Shown here in pieces: positions 1-9,638 of a DNA stretch of 64,000 nt. The stretch is from Rhizobium sp. L51/94 (GTDB lineage Bacteria; Pseudomonadota; Alphaproteobacteria; Rhizobiales; Rhizobiaceae): contig NZ_CP072141.1 in the NCBI RefSeq assembly GCF_019355555.1, forward strand, positions 2,660,001-2,724,000, in the 5' to 3' direction. The notes below the pieces were generated by a model. It saw only the letters and a list, made by a program, of their open reading frames with translations. It did no database searches and was not told where the DNA came from. A program made the position numbers and the translations under genes. Position 1 is the first letter of the stretch, and every line of letters starts with the position of its first letter.

Positions 1-119
1 CGCGATTGTTAAAAACAGCGGTATTCGCTGACTAGGACATTAACCGCGATCCTTGAGGCTTTCTCAACCGGAGGGCGGTAAAGAATTTCCCAGTTTCATG
101 AAGAAACGGGAGATAAAAG

Positions 120-830
120 ATGAGCGAGTTCCGTCTCTCTTTTCCGGCTTGGCTTCTTGCCGGAAAGAGTCGGCTTTCGGCCGAAGATGTACTGACATTG
201 CGTAGGATTAGCTTTCCGGATGGCATCCGGGCGTCTGAAGACGCGGCTCTCCTCATGTCGATCCACAATTCCATCCCCGAGAAATGCGACGAATGGCATG
301 GCTTCTTCATAGGAGGGCTGGCCGATTTCATCGTCAATCACAGCTATCCCCAGGGTTCGCTGGATGATGCGAACGCGGCCTGGCTGATACAGGCGCTGTC
401 CAGCGATGGCGTTGTCCACGCACCGAGCGAATTCGAGGTGCTGATGCAGGTCATCGATATCTCGGCAAACGTGCCGCCTGCGCTCGGCGCCTTCGCGATC
501 GACCAGCTGAGATACGCCCTGGCTGCCGGCACCGGCGCCTATTGCGAGCTTCGCAGCATCGATAGCAGGGGCATTACCCGCCACGACGTCGAGTTTGTCC
601 GGCATGTGCTCAGACACTCGATAGACCCGTCTGGCATCGTCCTTTCGGCTGTCGAGATCGAGGCTCTCGACCGTGTTGAGCTGGCAGCGGATCCGCATGC
701 AAACCATCCCGACTGGACCAGGTTGCGACAGGCAGTCCGGGCGAAGCGCAGTGAAAATACCCCGCGCATCCGCTGGCTCCGCGTGTCGGACGATATGCTG
801 GCAGAGGGCAACACCGAGGCTGCCGCCTGA
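120..830 (+). CDS. Conserved hypothetical protein, 236 aa
   Basis: I do not recognise a named family. The protein is soluble and acidic, with no signal peptide or membrane segment. Two stretches, near residues 93-105 (SSDGVVHAPSEFE) and 148-160 (SIDSRGITRHDVE), have the acidic loop-then-helix look of degenerate EF-hands; this is only an impression. A GGGAG Shine-Dalgarno lies about 7 nt before the ATG, and codon use matches the neighbours, so the gene is probably real. It stands alone on + about 110 bp ahead of pccA. The 119 bases upstream hold no gene I can support. Confidence 0.75.
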   Translation: MSEFRLSFPAWLLAGKSRLSAEDVLTLRRISFPDGIRASEDAALLMSIHNSIPEKCDEWHGFFIGGLADFIVNHSYPQGSLDDANAAWLIQALSSDGVVHAPSEFEVLMQVIDISANVPPALGAFAIDQLRYALAAGTGAYCELRSIDSRGITRHDVEFVRHVLRHSIDPSGIVLSAVEIEALDRVELAADPHANHPDWTRLRQAVRAKRSENTPRIRWLRVSDDMLAEGNTEAAA

Positions 831-939
831 GCTTGGTAGACTCCGGCTGGGCAATTTGCCCGCCGGATGTTTTACAGCATTGAACCGCTTGCGGATTTGC
901 GATTAGAACAGTCGATACTCAAGCCGCTGCGGAGCATCG

Positions 940-2949
940 ATGTTCACGAAAATCCTGATCGCCAATCGCGGCGAGATCGCCTGCCGGATCATCAAGACGG
1001 CGCGGCGGATGGGCATCGCCACGGTTGCCGTCTATTCGGATGCCGACCGAGACGCGCTGCATGTCGAAATGGCCGACGAGTCCGTGCACATCGGTCCACC
1101 GCCTGCGGCAGAGAGCTACCTCGATGCAGACAGGATCATCGCTGCCTGCCGCCAGACCGGCGCCGAGGCTGTCCATCCCGGCTACGGCTTTCTCTCGGAA
1201 CGGGCATCCTTCTGCGAGGCGCTGGAAGCCGAGGGGATCGTTTTCATCGGGCCGAAGCCCAAGGCCATCAAGGCCATGGGCGACAAGATTGAATCGAAGA
1301 AGTTCGCCCGCGCCGCTGGTGTCTCCACGGTTCCGGGCTATCTGGGAGTAATCGCCGACGCCGACCATGCGGAGACTATTGCCGCAGAGATCGGTTACCC
1401 CGTTATGATCAAGGCCTCCGCCGGGGGCGGTGGCAAGGGCATGCGTATCGCCTGGAGCAGTGCCGATGTCCGCGACGGGTTCGACCGTGCCAGTTCGGAA
1501 GCCAGAAGCTCGTTCGGCGACGACCGGCTGTTCATTGAGAAATACATCGTCGATCCCCGCCATATCGAGATCCAGGTGCTCGGCGATGCTTTCGGCACCG
1601 TGCTCTATCTCGGCGAACGCGAATGCTCGATCCAGCGTCGGAACCAGAAGGTCGTCGAGGAAGCACCCTCGCCCTTTCTCGATGCCGCCACACGGAAGGC
1701 CATGGGCGAGCAGTCGGTGGCGCTAGCAAGAGCCGTCGACTACCAGAGCGCCGGCACCGTCGAATTCATCGTCGACAGCGAGCGCAATTTCTACTTTCTC
1801 GAGATGAACACGCGCCTTCAGGTCGAGCACCCCGTTACCGAGCTTGTCACGGGCATCGATCTCGTCGAACAGATGATCCGGATCGCAGCGGGTGAGCGAC
1901 TATCCCTGGCGCAGGAAGACGTGGCGCTGAAGGGCTGGGCCATCGAAAGCCGCGTCTATGCCGAAGACCCCTACCGCAATTTCCTGCCATCAATCGGCCG
2001 ATTGACCCGTTACCGCCCACCGGCCGAGCGCCGGACGACAGATACGGCTCTCCGCAACGATACCGGCGTCTTCGAAGGTGCCGAGGTATCTATGTTCTAC
2101 GACCCGATGATCGCCAAGCTCTGCACATGGGCGCCCGATCGCCTGCAAGCCATCGAGGCCATGGGTGAGGCGCTGGATGGCTTCGTCGTCGACGGGATCG
2201 CCCACAACATTCCCTTCCTGTCCGCGTTGATGAAGCATCCGCGCTGGCGGGAGGGACGGCTCTCCACCGGTTTCATCGCCGAAGAGTTTCCCGATGGCTT
2301 CGCGCCGATGGCGCCGGACGCAGAGCAGACCGTAACGCTGGTGGCGATTGCCATGGCCTGCGGCACGATCGATGCTGACCGCCGCCTGCACTATGCCGAC
2401 CGCCTGCGTCCGCCGCCTGGGGACGAGATGATAGACCGTGTCATCAAGCTCGGGACGGATTACTTCCGCGTGCGGATGGCGAAGCGCGATAACGCAACGC
2501 CGTTTACGTATCTCATCGAGATAGCGGGCAATGAGATCGCGGTTGTCACCGGCTGGAGACCCGGCGATGCGGTGTGGTCAGGAACGGTGCACGGGCAAAG
2601 CGTGACTGTCCAGACCCGGGAGCAGTCCAACGGCCTGCGCCTGGATTGGCAGGGCCTGTCGGTCGTCACCCGGTTCCTGACACCCCGGCAGCATGAACTC
2701 GACCGCCTGATGCCCATCAAGACGCCGCCAGATACCTCGAACCTGCTTCTATGCCCGATGCCGGGCCTGCTGGTCTCCATCGCGGTGACGGAAGGACAAC
2801 TGGTCAAGGCTGGCGAAACGCTGGCGGTCGTCGAGGCGATGAAGATGGAAAACGTGTTGCGGGCGGAGCGTGACCTGACCGTCGGCGCGATCGCAGTCAA
2901 GCCGGGGGAGAGCCTGGCGGTAGACGCTGTCATCATGACATTCGCGTGA
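940..2949 (+). CDS. pccA: Propionyl-CoA carboxylase, biotin carboxylase/biotin carrier (alpha) subunit
   Basis: 669 aa, the usual length for an acyl-CoA carboxylase alpha subunit. Biotin carboxylase comes first (N-terminal ILIANRGEIA; glycine-rich ATP-grasp loop KASAGGGGKGM near residue 150; EMNTRLQVEHPVTE near 290), then a linker domain. A biotinyl domain follows with the acceptor lysine in EAMKME (K635). With PccB it carboxylates propionyl-CoA to (S)-methylmalonyl-CoA, which is used in odd-chain fatty acid, Val/Ile/Met and propionate catabolism. The start has a GGAG about 8 nt upstream. The propionyl rather than methylcrotonyl assignment rests on overall resemblance and on pccB lying 4.5 kb away. 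Confidence 0.9.
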   Translation: MFTKILIANRGEIACRIIKTARRMGIATVAVYSDADRDALHVEMADESVHIGPPPAAESYLDADRIIAACRQTGAEAVHPGYGFLSERASFCEALEAEGIVFIGPKPKAIKAMGDKIESKKFARAAGVSTVPGYLGVIADADHAETIAAEIGYPVMIKASAGGGGKGMRIAWSSADVRDGFDRASSEARSSFGDDRLFIEKYIVDPRHIEIQVLGDAFGTVLYLGERECSIQRRNQKVVEEAPSPFLDAATRKAMGEQSVALARAVDYQSAGTVEFIVDSERNFYFLEMNTRLQVEHPVTELVTGIDLVEQMIRIAAGERLSLAQEDVALKGWAIESRVYAEDPYRNFLPSIGRLTRYRPPAERRTTDTALRNDTGVFEGAEVSMFYDPMIAKLCTWAPDRLQAIEAMGEALDGFVVDGIAHNIPFLSALMKHPRWREGRLSTGFIAEEFPDGFAPMAPDAEQTVTLVAIAMACGTIDADRRLHYADRLRPPPGDEMIDRVIKLGTDYFRVRMAKRDNATPFTYLIEIAGNEIAVVTGWRPGDAVWSGTVHGQSVTVQTREQSNGLRLDWQGLSVVTRFLTPRQHELDRLMPIKTPPDTSNLLLCPMPGLLVSIAVTEGQLVKAGETLAVVEAMKMENVLRAERDLTVGAIAVKPGESLAVDAVIMTFA

Positions 2950-3050
2950 GCCGGCCGGATGGTTAAATTGGTCGCTATGATCCTCGCGCTTTCTTAAAGA
3001 ATCTGGCGCGATAAACGCCTTCAGGAGCAATTGCGCCCTGAGGAAAAACC

Positions 3051-4316
3051 GTGTCGTCGCTCTATTCCGCCATCCTGTTGCTGGCGATCAATCTCGGCGT
3101 ACTGTGGCTGCTGATGGCTGCTCCCGTCGGGACGCGCACGATCCGCATGCGTCGCTCCTTCCGCCAGTCCGCCGATGCTCTATGGCGGGCGGTCAATCCG
3201 TCTGGAGCCAGCGCCGACTGGCACCATGCCGTCATCTCCAGCCGCGCCATGCCGGATAGACCGGGCATTGTCGAGCAGACCTATCGCCATCTCGACCGAG
3301 AGGGACAATCGATCCGCCGGCTTTTCGACGTCAAGATGACCGAGCCGATGCCCGGCATGCTTGGCTACACGGCAACGGTCGTTGACGACAGCACGCTCGA
3401 CAATCGCTTCTGGCGCCATTTCCACGAACGGCGTCAGGTCGTGACCGACGCATCCGGCACGACGTTGATCGTCGAGCAGACCGATACCTATCGCGGTTTT
3501 GCTTTTCTGATCTTTCGCTATTTCACGCTCCGCCGCGAGTTGCGCGCCCTCGAGGGCTGGCTGAAAACAGGCCAGTCGACGCCCAACGGCATTTTTGAAC
3601 ATCCGCTCGTCCAGACCTTCCTGGCAGTCCTGTCGACCCTGATCCTCTGGCCATTTTTCGGCCTGGATGCCGCCGGGCTGATGATATCCACCTTCCTGAC
3701 GGTAGTCATCGTCCTGCACGAACTCGGTCATATGGCCGCCTACCGGACATTCGGCCATCGCAAGGTGCGGATGATCTTCGTGCCCCTCCTTGGCGGCATC
3801 GCGATTGGCGGACGGCCATACAACAGCCTGTTCGAAGTCGCGACCTGCGCGCTCATGGGATCAGGCATGTCCGCCTTCCTGGTGCCGATCCTGATTGCAG
3901 GCATACGCGCCAACGAGGCCGGCTGGCTGCCGGCCGATTGGCACGGACCTCTGCTTGTCTTCCTGCTCATTCTCGGCGCCTTCAATCTCCTCAATCTTTT
4001 GCCGATGTATCGCTTCGACGGGGGTCAGGTTCTGCGCCAGATCTTCACCGGGAAATTCAGCCTCGTCTTTGCCAGTTTCGCAATAACGCTGGCGATACTT
4101 GCCGTTGGCTGGTCCATCGGCCTGACAGCATCTACGCTGCTTGCCGCCCTTGCGGTGTTCACGCTGCTAAGCCTGATCGGCTTCGGCTCGGTCAAACCAA
4201 AGCACGAACTGGAGAAAATGTCCGGTGGCGAGCGACTGCTCGTCTCGTTCGGGCTTTATGCCGCCGTGGCGATGCATGCCTATGCCATCCGTTTTGCCGC
4301 AGACATCCTGTTCTGA
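3051..4316 (+). CDS. Site-2 protease (M50)-like membrane metallopeptidase with N-terminal START/SRPBCC-like domain
   Basis: 421 aa with a GTG start (CTGAGG about 8 nt upstream). An N-terminal membrane helix (residues 5-24) is followed by a soluble domain of about 140 residues. This opens [20 protein letters not shown], typical of SRPBCC/polyketide-cyclase-like folds. The C-terminal half is a multi-helix membrane domain with the zinc motif HELGH (H223-H227) and a second M50 motif, [10 protein letters not shown], whose Asp (D323) would be the third ligand. M50 enzymes cleave within the membrane; no substrate is evident here. The gene is not part of an obvious operon. The domain assignment of the N-terminal half is an inference from pattern, the M50 assignment is firm. 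Confidence 0.8.
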   Translation: MSSLYSAILLLAINLGVLWLLMAAPVGTRTIRMRRSFRQSADALWRAVNPSGASADWHHAVISSRAMPDRPGIVEQTYRHLDREGQSIRRLFDVKMTEPMPGMLGYTATVVDDSTLDNRFWRHFHERRQVVTDASGTTLIVEQTDTYRGFAFLIFRYFTLRRELRALEGWLKTGQSTPNGIFEHPLVQTFLAVLSTLILWPFFGLDAAGLMISTFLTVVIVLHELGHMAAYRTFGHRKVRMIFVPLLGGIAIGGRPYNSLFEVATCALMGSGMSAFLVPILIAGIRANEAGWLPADWHGPLLVFLLILGAFNLLNLLPMYRFDGGQVLRQIFTGKFSLVFASFAITLAILAVGWSIGLTASTLLAALAVFTLLSLIGFGSVKPKHELEKMSGGERLLVSFGLYAAVAMHAYAIRFAADILF

Positions 4317-4465
4317 TCGCGACCTCTTCGGTCGAAACTCCGGCTGGCGTAGTGGCTTCGACTGCGAACCCGGCTAAGTATCTGATTTTTCGCTTGAGCC
4401 GTGGCCGCGCGCCGTGCAATGTCGCCGCACTCGACAATCCAGTGCAAATCAGCAGGAGACAGACG

Positions 4466-5593
4466 ATGGACGTACGCGCCGCCGTTGCCGTTCAGGCAGG
4501 AAAACCGCTCGAAATCATGACCGTCCAGCTCGAAGGCCCTCGCGCCGGCGAAGTGCTGATCGAGGTCAAGGCGACCGGCATCTGCCACACCGATGATTTC
4601 ACGCTCTCCGGCGCCGATCCCGAAGGCCTTTTCCCGGCGATTCTCGGCCATGAAGGCGCCGGCATCGTCGTTGACGTGGGCCCCGGCGTGACCTCCGTCA
4701 AGAAGGGCGATCACGTCATCCCGCTGTACACGCCGGAATGCCGCGAATGCTACTCCTGCCTGTCGCGAAAGACCAACTTGTGCACCTCGATCCGCGCCAC
4801 CCAAGGCCAGGGCGTCATGCCCGACGGTACGTCGCGTTTTTCCATCGGCAAGGACAAGATCCATCACTACATGGGCTGCTCGACCTTCGCCAATTACACG
4901 GTCCTCCCCGAGATCTCGCTCGCCAAGGTCAATCCCGACGCGCCGTTCGACAAGATCTGCTACATCGGCTGCGGAGTGACGACTGGCATCGGCGCCGTCA
5001 TCAACACGGCAAAGGTCGAGATCGGCTCGACGGCAATCGTCTTCGGTCTCGGCGGCATCGGGCTCAACGTGCTGCAGGGTCTCCGGCTGGCAGGCGCCGA
5101 CATGATCATCGGCGTCGATCTCAACAACGACCGGAAGGCCTGGGGCGAGAAATTCGGGATGACGCATTTCGTCAATCCGAAGGATGTCGGCGACGACATC
5201 GTTCCCTATCTCGTCAATATGACCAAGCGCAACGGCGACACCATCGGCGGCGCCGACTATACGTTCGATTGCACAGGCAACACCAAGGTCATGCGCCAGG
5301 CGCTGGAATCGTCTCATCGGGGTTGGGGCAAGTCCGTCGTCATCGGCGTTGCCGGCGCTGGCCAGGAAATCTCAACCCGCCCGTTCCAGCTGGTCACCGG
5401 CCGCTCCTGGATGGGCACGGCCTTCGGTGGCGCGCGCGGCCGCACGGATGTGCCGAAGATCGTCGACTGGTACATGGACGGTAAGATCCTGATCGATCCG
5501 ATGATCACCCACACGATGCCGCTCGACGACATCAACAAGGGGTTCGAGTTGATGCACAAGGGCGAAAGCATCCGCAGCGTCGTCTTGTACTGA
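4466..5593 (+). CDS. adhC: S-(hydroxymethyl)glutathione dehydrogenase (class III alcohol dehydrogenase)
   Basis: 375 aa zinc-dependent medium-chain dehydrogenase. Catalytic zinc ligands lie in TGICHTDD and the GHEGAGIV region. The structural zinc cysteines are in [17 protein letters not shown], and the Rossmann fold is at [13 protein letters not shown]. It oxidises S-hydroxymethylglutathione, formed from formaldehyde and glutathione, to S-formylglutathione with NAD. The frame is open far upstream, but the ATG preceded by AGGAGA and the start MDVRAAV fit the family. It lies 54 bp before a YaiI gene and near fghA, which catalyses the next step, so the three probably form one formaldehyde-detoxification operon. 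Confidence 0.95.
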   Translation: MDVRAAVAVQAGKPLEIMTVQLEGPRAGEVLIEVKATGICHTDDFTLSGADPEGLFPAILGHEGAGIVVDVGPGVTSVKKGDHVIPLYTPECRECYSCLSRKTNLCTSIRATQGQGVMPDGTSRFSIGKDKIHHYMGCSTFANYTVLPEISLAKVNPDAPFDKICYIGCGVTTGIGAVINTAKVEIGSTAIVFGLGGIGLNVLQGLRLAGADMIIGVDLNNDRKAWGEKFGMTHFVNPKDVGDDIVPYLVNMTKRNGDTIGGADYTFDCTGNTKVMRQALESSHRGWGKSVVIGVAGAGQEISTRPFQLVTGRSWMGTAFGGARGRTDVPKIVDWYMDGKILIDPMITHTMPLDDINKGFELMHKGESIRSVVLY

Positions 5594-5647
5594 TCTGGTC
5601 GAGGGCGGCCTTCCGGCTGCCCTCCCGTCTTGAAAATGGACCGTCTT

Positions 5648-6115
5648 ATGATTTACGTCGATGCCGACGCATGCCCGGTGAAGCCTGAAGTCCTGAAGGT
5701 TGCCGAACGGCACAATCTCGAAGTGACTTTCGTTGCCAACTCAGGCCTGCGCCCGTCACGAGATCCGATGATCAAAAATGTCATCGTTTCCAACGGCTTC
5801 GATGCCGCTGACGACTGGATTGCGGAGCATTGTGGCGTTGGCGACGTGGTGGTCACTGCCGACGTGCCGCTGGCCGGACGCTGTGTTGCGACCGGTGCCC
5901 TCGTAACGGGTCCGACGGGACGGGTCTTCGACACGGGCAACATCGGCATGGCAACGGCAATGCGCGATCTTGGCGCCCATCTGCGCGAGACCGGCGAGAG
6001 CAAGGGCTACAACCCAGCCTTCTCGCCGCGCGACCGGTCCAGCTTCCTCGAAACATTCGACCGGCTCTGCCGGCGGGCGAAAGCCCAAGTCCCCCCGACT
6101 GGAGATCCCACATGA
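5648..6115 (+). CDS. YaiI/YqxD (UPF0178, DUF188) family protein
   Basis: About 155 aa, a full-length member of UPF0178. It begins MIYVDADACPVK, the invariant family signature, and has GDVVVTADVPLA and a C-terminal SPRDRSSF segment. The fold resembles PIN/NYN nucleases, but no activity is established. I chose the ATG at 5648 because family members start right before YVDADACP; TTG 5630 and ATG 5636 are in-frame alternatives and none has a strong Shine-Dalgarno. Its stop overlaps the start of fghA (ATGA), so it is translated with the formaldehyde pathway genes. Confidence 0.85.
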   Translation: MIYVDADACPVKPEVLKVAERHNLEVTFVANSGLRPSRDPMIKNVIVSNGFDAADDWIAEHCGVGDVVVTADVPLAGRCVATGALVTGPTGRVFDTGNIGMATAMRDLGAHLRETGESKGYNPAFSPRDRSSFLETFDRLCRRAKAQVPPTGDPT

Positions 6116-6945
6116 AGGTCCATTCCCAGGTTACCGCTTTCGGCGGAATGCAGGGCGTATACTCGCACGAATCCGAGGCCTGCCAGTGCGAGATGACGTT
6201 TGCCGTCTTTGTGCCCCCGCAGGCCATCGAACGGCCCTGCCCGGTCCTTTGGTTCCTCTCCGGCCTCACCTGCACCCATGCCAACGTGATGGAAAAGGGT
6301 GAATATCGGCGGATGGCGGCGGAGCTCGGCCTGATCGTCGTCTGCCCTGATACAAGCCCGCGTGGCAACGATGTGCCCGACGAACTCACCAACTGGCAGA
6401 TGGGCAAAGGTGCGGGTTTTTATCTGGATGCCACCGAAATGCCATGGGCTGCAAACTTCCAGATGTATACCTACATCACCGAGGAGTTGCCGGCCTTCAT
6501 CGCGCAGCATTTCCGAGTCGACATGACACGCCAGGGCATCTTCGGACATTCCATGGGTGGCCACGGCGCCCTGACGATCGCCCTGAAGAACCCCGACCGT
6601 TTTCGCAGCTGCAGTGCTTTCGCGCCCATCGTCGCGCCGATGACCGCCGACTGGTCGACCGGTGCTTTCAAAAAGTATCTCGGTGAAGATCAGGCGACGT
6701 GGCGGGCCTACGACGCCTGCGCGCTCGTCGAGGACGGCGCCCGCTTTCCGGAAATCCTGATCGACCAGGGTAAGGCTGACGGCTATCTGGACACCGGCCT
6801 GCGCCCATGGCTTTTCGAGACAGCGACCGAAAATACCGGCATCGCACTCACGCTGCGCATGCACGAGCGCTACGACCATTCCTACTATTTCATCTCGACC
6901 TTCATGGACGATCACCTGAAGTGGCATGCCGAACGGCTGGCCTAG
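6112..6945 (+). CDS. fghA: S-formylglutathione hydrolase (esterase D)
   Basis: 277 aa alpha/beta hydrolase. The nucleophile elbow is GHSMGG (S147), with the conserved LSGLTCTHANV segment near residues 49-59 and the C-terminal His in ERYDHSYYF. It hydrolyses S-formylglutathione to formate and glutathione, completing the route begun by adhC. The ATG overlaps the upstream stop by 4 nt and has GGAG about 8 nt before it. The gene ends just ahead of a bidirectional hairpin. Confidence 0.94.
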   Translation: MKVHSQVTAFGGMQGVYSHESEACQCEMTFAVFVPPQAIERPCPVLWFLSGLTCTHANVMEKGEYRRMAAELGLIVVCPDTSPRGNDVPDELTNWQMGKGAGFYLDATEMPWAANFQMYTYITEELPAFIAQHFRVDMTRQGIFGHSMGGHGALTIALKNPDRFRSCSAFAPIVAPMTADWSTGAFKKYLGEDQATWRAYDACALVEDGARFPEILIDQGKADGYLDTGLRPWLFETATENTGIALTLRMHERYDHSYYFISTFMDDHLKWHAERLA

Positions 6946-6960
6946 GTCGGAACGTGGATA

Positions 6961-6994
6961 TCGAAAGGGGGAAGCCAAGCGCTTCCCCCTTCGA
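6961..6994. terminator. Bidirectional hairpin between fghA and doxX
   Basis: GGGGGAAG pairs with CTTCCCCC across a 7-nt loop. The stem extends through AA/TT and, past a bulged A, TCG/CGA. It lies 16 nt after the fghA stop and just before the convergent doxX stop, so it could end both transcripts, although there is no long T run. Confidence 0.6.
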
Positions 6995-6999
6995 GCCGT

Positions 7000-7389
7000 T
7001 TACTTCTTGCGATTGTCGACGGCCAGCAGGCCCGGGCCTGCGAACACGAAAAACAGGAAGACGAAGCAGAACAGAATGGCCGCATCGCCACCGTTATTGA
7101 CCGGGAAGAAATCCTTCGGTGCGTGCGCCATGAAATAGGCGACGGCCATGTTGCCGCAGAGAATGAAGGCAACCGGGCGGGTGAAGAGGCCGAAGAGGAA
7201 CAGCAGGCCGCCGAATGCTTCGAGAATACCTTGGGTCAGAGACAGCGCCGTCAGTGGCCCGGCGTGCTCGCCGTTCGGAAAGGCAAAAAGCTTCTGCGTG
7301 CCGTGCTCGATGAACTGCAGCGCAGTCATGATGCGCAGGATCGTAAGAGCGTAGGGTTGGTATTGGTTTAATCGATCAAAAAATGCCAT
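7000..7389 (-). CDS. DoxX family membrane protein
   Basis: 129 aa with four hydrophobic helices. It shows the DoxX-family opening (LTILRIMTALQFIEHGTQKL) and the GLFTRPVAFILCGNMAVAYFM pattern. Proteins of this family are small inner-membrane proteins often linked to redox or thiol stress; their biochemical role is not settled. The start is the ATG preceded by GGAGAT, since MAFFDRLN is the usual N-terminus; an upstream in-frame start would add ten non-conserved residues. It is a single gene convergent with fghA. Confidence 0.88.
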   Translation of the reverse strand: MAFFDRLNQYQPYALTILRIMTALQFIEHGTQKLFAFPNGEHAGPLTALSLTQGILEAFGGLLFLFGLFTRPVAFILCGNMAVAYFMAHAPKDFFPVNNGGDAAILFCFVFLFFVFAGPGLLAVDNRKK

Positions 7390-7501
7390 GAAAATCTCCG
7401 GTTGAAAGCTCCCGCGCAACCGTTAACCTGACGGTTCGATTCCACGAAGACACAGCTTCTGACACCACATCAATTTTTCGTGTAAAATCCGCGACTTGTC
7501 G

Positions 7502-9034
7502 TCACAGGGGAATGTTGTCGTGCTTCTTCCAAGGGTTCGACAGGTCCTTGTTCCGCAGCATCTTCAGCGCCCTTGCCAGACGCCTGCGAGTTGAGTGCGG
7601 CATGATGACCTCGTCGACATAGCCTCGCTCGGCGGCGACGAAGGGTGACAGGAAACGATCCTCGTACATCTTGGTATGCGCCGCGATCTTGTCCGGGTCG
7701 GCGATATCCTTGCGGAAAATGATCTCGACCGCGCCTTTGGCCCCCATCACCGCGATCTGCGCAGTTGGCCAGGCATAGTTGATATCGCCGCGCAGATGCT
7801 TGGATGCCATCACGTCATAGGCACCGCCGAACGCCTTGCGGGTGATGACAGTCAGCTTCGGCACCGTCGCCTCCGCATAGGCAAACAGCAGCTTGGCACC
7901 ATGTTTGATCAGCCCGCCATATTCCTGCGCCGTGCCGGGGAGAAATCCAGGCACATCGACGAAGGTGACGACGGGAATGTTGAAGCAATCGCAAAAGCGC
8001 ACGAAGCGGGCGGCCTTGCGAGAGGCGTCGCTGTCGAGCACGCCGGCCAGAACCATCGGCTGGTTGGCGACGAAACCGACCGTCGATCCCTCGATCCGGC
8101 CGAACCCACAGACGATGTTCTTCGCAAAGCTTGCCTGGATCTCGAAGAAGTCCCCCTCGTCCGCCACCTTGAGGATAAGCTCCTTGATGTCATACGGCTT
8201 GTTGGCGCTGGCTGGGATCAGCGTATCCAGAGACATATCCATGTCAGTCACTGACTGGTGACTGGAAATAGATGGCACCGGCGCGGTGTTGGAGAGCGGC
8301 AGCAGATCGATCAGCCGGCGCACCTGCAGCAGTGTGTCGATGTCATTGTCATAGGCGCCGTCGGCAATCGACGATTTCGTCGTGTGGATCGATGCCCCGC
8401 CGAGTTGCTCTGCCGTCACGGTCTCGTTGGTCACAGTCTTAACCACGTCAGGCCCGGTGACGAACATGTAGGACGTGTCGCGCACCATGAAAATGAAGTC
8501 GGTCATCGCCGGCGAATAGACGTCGCCACCGGCACAGGGGCCCATGATGACCGAGATCTGCGGAATGACGCCGGAGGCAAGGACGTTACGCTGGAAGACC
8601 TCGGCGTAGCCACCAAGCGCTGCAACGCCCTCCTGGATACGGGCACCGCCGGCATCGTAGAGACCGATGATCGGCGCCCGGTTCTTCAGCGCCATATCCT
8701 GCAGCTTGATGATCTTTTCGGCATGCGCTTCGGAAAGCGAGCCGCCGAAGACGGTAAAATCCTTGGCAAACACGAACACAGTCCGGCCGCTGACCGTCCC
8801 CCAGCCGGTGACGACGCCGTCGCCGGCAATACGGTTGTCCTGCATGCCGAAGTCGCTGGAGCGATGCTGAACGAACATGCCGAACTCTTCGAACGATCCC
8901 TCGTCGAGAAGCACGTCGATCCGCTCGCGTGCCGTCAGCTTCCCCCGCGCATGCTGTGCATCGATGCGAACCTGTCCCCCGCCGAGCCTGGCCGCCTCGC
9001 GGCGTTCTGCCAGTTCCTCCAGAATGTCTTTCAT
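7502..9034 (-). CDS. pccB: Propionyl-CoA carboxylase, carboxyltransferase (beta) subunit
   Basis: 510 aa with two crotonase-fold halves. The N-terminal half has [20 protein letters not shown] and the oxyanion-type [18 protein letters not shown]. The C-terminal half has [16 protein letters not shown] and the second glycine-rich [11 protein letters not shown]. It transfers CO2 from biotin on PccA to propionyl-CoA. The sequence is strongly PccB-like rather than AccD- or MccB-like. It is encoded on the strand opposite to pccA, 4.5 kb away, so the two subunits cannot be cotranscribed here. Confidence 0.94.
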   Translation of the reverse strand: MKDILEELAERREAARLGGGQVRIDAQHARGKLTARERIDVLLDEGSFEEFGMFVQHRSSDFGMQDNRIAGDGVVTGWGTVSGRTVFVFAKDFTVFGGSLSEAHAEKIIKLQDMALKNRAPIIGLYDAGGARIQEGVAALGGYAEVFQRNVLASGVIPQISVIMGPCAGGDVYSPAMTDFIFMVRDTSYMFVTGPDVVKTVTNETVTAEQLGGASIHTTKSSIADGAYDNDIDTLLQVRRLIDLLPLSNTAPVPSISSHQSVTDMDMSLDTLIPASANKPYDIKELILKVADEGDFFEIQASFAKNIVCGFGRIEGSTVGFVANQPMVLAGVLDSDASRKAARFVRFCDCFNIPVVTFVDVPGFLPGTAQEYGGLIKHGAKLLFAYAEATVPKLTVITRKAFGGAYDVMASKHLRGDINYAWPTAQIAVMGAKGAVEIIFRKDIADPDKIAAHTKMYEDRFLSPFVAAERGYVDEVIMPHSTRRRLARALKMLRNKDLSNPWKKHDNIPL

Positions 9035-9099
9035 GCCAGCCTCAGGTCCAACCGCATTTCAGGGTCTGTCGTCTCACGCCTCGGTCGCTTCCGGACCCG

Positions 9100-9585
9100 T
9101 CAGTTATCAGGTCGCGGCGCCGTAAGCCCGTAGGCCGCACGAATGCGTGCGGCAATATCCTCGGCCATGAGGTCGTCTATTGCATCGCTATCGGCCGAAA
9201 AAGTTGTCGACTCGAAGGAGTTCACGGCAACCACCGAGCCTGTATCGATCGCACTGGCGTCGATATCGACCTTTGCGGAGTTGCGGTTCTTCTCGTAGCC
9301 CTGAGCCCGCTCGGATTGTGTGATGTGGATGGTGAGTGCCACGGCACCCTCCGTCACAGCATGCTTGGTGGCAGCAATCGCGGCGTTCACCCGTGTGCTG
9401 ACCTCGGACAGCAGCCTCGGAGACGCGCCATTCGCGGAGACGACAGTGACACTGCGGACATCGTAGACAGGCCCGGGCGGCGGATTCAAAGGCGGCATGT
9501 GATAGCACGCGGACAGCAGCACGCATGCTGCCAGCGCCGGCAACAGCCGAACCTTGGTGGAGAAAGAAATTTTGCTGCCGATCAT
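9100..9585 (-). CDS. Predicted lipoprotein, conserved hypothetical
   Basis: About 161 aa. A short basic N-terminus and hydrophobic segment end in the lipobox LLSAC, followed by a Pro-rich stretch (MPPLNPPPGPVYD). This is a typical type II signal peptide, so the protein should be lipid-anchored in the envelope. The body is not from a family I recognise; it contains NAAIAATKHAV and a C-terminal DLMAEDIAARIRAAYG helix. An in-frame TTG 24 nt upstream is an alternative start, but the ATG gives the cleaner signal peptide. It lies between ATP12 and pccB on the same strand. Confidence 0.75.
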   Translation of the reverse strand: MIGSKISFSTKVRLLPALAACVLLSACYHMPPLNPPPGPVYDVRSVTVVSANGASPRLLSEVSTRVNAAIAATKHAVTEGAVALTIHITQSERAQGYEKNRNSAKVDIDASAIDTGSVVAVNSFESTTFSADSDAIDDLMAEDIAARIRAAYGLTAPRPDN

Positions 9586-9638
9586 CACGCTACGCCCGTT
9601 AGGCCTCAACCTTCGCTATAACGGATTGCAAATCAACA

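Noticed and set aside
940..2949. Reading this gene as methylcrotonyl-CoA carboxylase or geranyl-CoA carboxylase
   Set aside because: No liu/mcc neighbours, and a PccB of clear propionyl type lies nearby; I keep pccA.
3938..4465. A longer adhC start or a separate gene in the same frame
   Set aside because: The upstream frame overlaps the M50 gene, lacks conserved sequence, and the ATG at 4466 has a good ribosome site.
7418..7436. AACCGT/ACGGTT inverted repeat upstream of doxX
   Set aside because: Only 6 bp with a 7-nt loop and no other support; not listed as an operator or terminator.
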